The notes under the pieces were generated by a model. The model was not told the DNA's origin, made no database searches, and saw only the letters and a program-made list of their open reading frames with translations. From Methylobacillus glycogenes JCM 2850 (GTDB taxonomy: Bacteria > Pseudomonadota > Gammaproteobacteria > Burkholderiales > Methylophilaceae): 64,000 nt of DNA. The position numbers and the translations under genes are program-made. The stretch is from positions 1 through 64,000 of the forward strand of contig NZ_BAMT01000012.1 of assembly GCF_000617925.1 (NCBI RefSeq), in the 5' to 3' direction. The stretch's first letter is position 1. Each line of letters begins with the position of its first letter. Shown here one piece after another: positions 61,925 through 64,000 of the stretch.

Positions 61925-62422
61925 TCAATAATGTATGGCGATGACTTCAAGTTCCAGATCGCCTGCCGGTCTATGCCAGGTGGCGCTTTCGCCTACCTTG
62001 AGGCCTATCAGCGCCCGTGCCAGCGGCGAAACCCAGCTCACCCTGTGGGTGGCAATATCCGCTTCGTCTTCGCCGACGATATGAAACTGGTGCTGTTCAC
62101 CGTTTTCATCTTCAAGCTCAACCCTGGCCCCAAATAACACGCTGTCAGCAGGCTGCGCTGCTGGGTCAACCACGATGGCGCTTTCCAGCCTGGCGGCAAC
62201 ATAGCGTAAATCCCTGTCCAGCATGGCCAGCTTTTGCTGAGCAATAGGGTCATCTTTGCGGTTGGTCAGGGCAAGACGTTGCTCGGATAGGGTATCAGCC
62301 TGCTGTTGCAGTTGCGCATAGCCTTGGCTTGTCAGGTAGTTGGGATGCGTGCTGATGGGGCGCTCGGGCAGGTCGGTGCCAGCGTGCTCCAGGTCATCCT
62401 CTTTGACAAATCCTCGGCTCAT
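61925..62422 (-). CDS. greB: GreA/GreB family transcription elongation factor
   Basis: About 165 residues from the ATG at 62422 (MSRGFVKEDDLEHAG); an upstream in-frame start would add 35 non-family residues. N-terminal coiled coil with basic and acidic tip (LTSQGYAQLQQQADTLSEQR, then DRDLRYVAARLESAIVV) and C-terminal FKBP-like domain (FGARVELEDENGEQHQFHIV, VSPLARALIGLKVGES). It rescues backtracked RNA polymerase. A TATAAT box lies at 62448-62453 on its strand. GreB versus a Gre-like paralogue is not certain. Confidence 0.85.
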   Translation of the reverse strand: MSRGFVKEDDLEHAGTDLPERPISTHPNYLTSQGYAQLQQQADTLSEQRLALTNRKDDPIAQQKLAMLDRDLRYVAARLESAIVVDPAAQPADSVLFGARVELEDENGEQHQFHIVGEDEADIATHRVSWVSPLARALIGLKVGESATWHRPAGDLELEVIAIHY

Positions 62423-62532
62423 GGACTCGGCATCTATAAAACCTTGAATTATAACCCAAGGCAGAGAGCAAGTCCGCAGGCGATGAACGCAAAAGCCTGA
62501 TAACTCATGCTGGGGAAGCCTCAGCATGGAGC

Positions 62533-62569
62533 ATAAAAAAACGCGACCCGGTTGGGGATCGCGTTTTAT
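62533..62569 (-). terminator. Rho-independent terminator of trpS
   Basis: ACGCGA-CCC pairs with GGG(G)A-TCGCGT around a short loop; on the minus strand it is followed by seven T. It lies about 60 bases after the trpS stop. Confidence 0.85.
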
Positions 62570-62625
62570 GTGCTGCTTTCCTGGCTAGTGTATTGGCTAG
62601 TTCTGATATCTAGCGTGAGCTTGAA

Positions 62626-63648
62626 TCAACGAAAATAATTCAGCCCCAGTGCTGCCTTGACTTCACTCATGGTCTGCGCCGCAACTTCACGCGCCTGATC
62701 TGTGCCTTCACGCAGCAGTTGCAGGATATAGCCCTTGTCCTGTGCCAATTCTGCACGGCGGCTGCGTATGGGTTCCAGCAATTCTTGCAGCACGGCTTCG
62801 AGACGCTTCTTGACGATGCTGTCTGCCAGACCGCCACGAATATAGTGGGCTTTCAGTTCTGCCACGCCGTCCTTGTCAGTGTCAAAAGCATCCAGATAAG
62901 TGAAGGCAATATTGCCTTCCACATGGCCAGGGTCTTCAACGCGCAGGTGCAGAGGGTCGGTATATACCTTTTTCACCGCCTTGCTGACTTCGTCCGCAGT
63001 GGCGCTGAGGTTGATGACATTGCCCAAAGACTTACTCATTTTGGCTTTGCCATCAATGCCGGGCAAGCGGCCCAGTTCAGGCACCAGTGCCTTGGTTTCC
63101 ACCAGGATTTCCTGCTTGGTGGCCGGGTTTTTGTACAGGCGATTGAAGCGACGCACGATTTCATTGGTCTGCTCTATCATCGGAATCTGGTCTTCACCTA
63201 CGGGCACTAGCGTCGCCTTGAAGGCAGTAATGTCGGCCGCCTGACTGACGGGGTAGGTGAGGAAACCCGCAGGAATATCCCGCTCAAAATCACGCAGACG
63301 AATTTCTTCTTTCACCGTAGGGTTGCGTTCCAGACGCGCCACGGTCACCAGGTTGAGGTAGTAGAAGGCCAGTTCAACCAACTCGGGTACTTGCGACTGA
63401 ATGAAGATGGTGCTCAGCTTGGGGTCTATGCCCACGGCAAGGTAATCCAGCGCTACCTCAATCACATTGCGATGAACCTTGTCTATGTCTTCCATATTGT
63501 CGGTCAGCGCCTGCGCGTCGGCGAGCATGATGTATTGCTTGTATTCATGCTGGTAGTTAACGCGATTACGCAGGCTGCCGACAAAGTGGCCCAGATGTAG
63601 TGGGCCAGTGGGGCGGTCCCCGGTCAGAATAATGGGTTGAGTGCTCAT
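62626..63648 (-). CDS. trpS: Tryptophanyl-tRNA synthetase
   Basis: Complete 340-residue class I synthetase charging tRNA-Trp. HIGH-type motif [14 protein letters not shown] near residue 14 and AKMSKSLGN near 202. Typical bacterial length; start has AGAGAA upstream. No frame break. Confidence 0.97.
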   Translation of the reverse strand: MSTQPIILTGDRPTGPLHLGHFVGSLRNRVNYQHEYKQYIMLADAQALTDNMEDIDKVHRNVIEVALDYLAVGIDPKLSTIFIQSQVPELVELAFYYLNLVTVARLERNPTVKEEIRLRDFERDIPAGFLTYPVSQAADITAFKATLVPVGEDQIPMIEQTNEIVRRFNRLYKNPATKQEILVETKALVPELGRLPGIDGKAKMSKSLGNVINLSATADEVSKAVKKVYTDPLHLRVEDPGHVEGNIAFTYLDAFDTDKDGVAELKAHYIRGGLADSIVKKRLEAVLQELLEPIRSRRAELAQDKGYILQLLREGTDQAREVAAQTMSEVKAALGLNYFR

Positions 63649-64000
63649 ATCGTATTCTCTATGCCTGGGGCGCTCAGCTTGACTGGCACCCAGGCGTTCG
63701 CTTGATGTTAATCAACTTCTCACGTCATCCAATATACTTCAATGCTGGTCATTGGCATGAGTGGTGATTGGGTAAGTGATTGAATGTATATAAAATCTAT
63801 GAAAATGGAGACTTGCTTTTAAGCGCAGTTTTTTCATTGATGTCTAGCGGGCCAAAGTATAGCATGCATGGGCATCACCACCATGCTGGCTATATCCCGC
63901 TACGAATATCAACATCATCCCAATATGACATCCAAAGTTATGAATATTAATACCGCTATCATCAGGCTTGATGAAACTGAAGTACATCTGCACTTCAGAG
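63649..64000. other. Intergenic region at window end
   Basis: About 350 bases with no supported gene. At 63979-63998 CTGAAGT and ACTTCAG form a short hairpin, possibly the start of a terminator for a gene beyond the window. Confidence 0.4.

Overview
The window reads as chromosome of a Gram-negative betaproteobacterium, plausibly Methylophilaceae or a close relative. This rests on gene content only: Mfd, TldD, YhdP, a PEP-CTERM protein, many TonB receptors, a PQQ dehydrogenase and bacteriophytochrome. No rRNA is present to settle it. About 45 genes and one tRNA can be supported.

Layout. 1-690: a large inverted repeat and a dispersed repeat. 694-6098: a PEP-CTERM surface protein, then mfd and dedA. 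6364-13397: a minus-strand housekeeping group (yhdP, a nitrilase-family amidase, tldD, a DUF2934 protein). 13666-16261: an ABC-F ATPase and a small hypothetical gene. 16317-21393: two EF-hand proteins with a shared leader, a Spy/CpxP-like protein, and a divergent CpxRA-like system with a CpxR-type box between them. 21390-24616: prfC, ychJ and a glycosyltransferase. 25024-29064: a red-light sensing operon (heme oxygenase, bacteriophytochrome kinase, single-domain response regulator, DHp-like protein). 29141-29866: a Crp/Fnr regulator. 30649-39791: two tiny membrane proteins and an alcohol-oxidation cluster (PQQ dehydrogenase, TonB receptor, GMC oxidoreductase, aldehyde dehydrogenase, MFS transporter). 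40214-47570: two related TonB receptors around a sulfonate/nitrate-type ABC transporter. 47895-51410: a small mobile region with integron-type attC sites, gene cassettes and a dead tyrosine integrase beside tRNA-Ser(CGA). 52293-63648: a YegD-type Hsp70, a giant hybrid kinase with an HD-GYP regulator, YbiT, a nitroreductase, a GreB-type factor and trpS.

A dominant technical feature is about 25 reading-frame breaks. Nearly all are repaired by restoring one base, usually in a short G or C run. That one-sided bias points to sequencing or assembly deletions rather than gene decay. Broken genes are therefore annotated over their full restored span. The exception is the integrase at 50226-51319, which also has two in-frame stop codons and is a real pseudogene.

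The most interesting regions are the attC cassette cluster at tRNA-Ser, the peg-like oxidation cluster, the phytochrome operon with its DHp-like end, and the Cpx-like system whose sensor has a His/Met-rich periplasmic insert.
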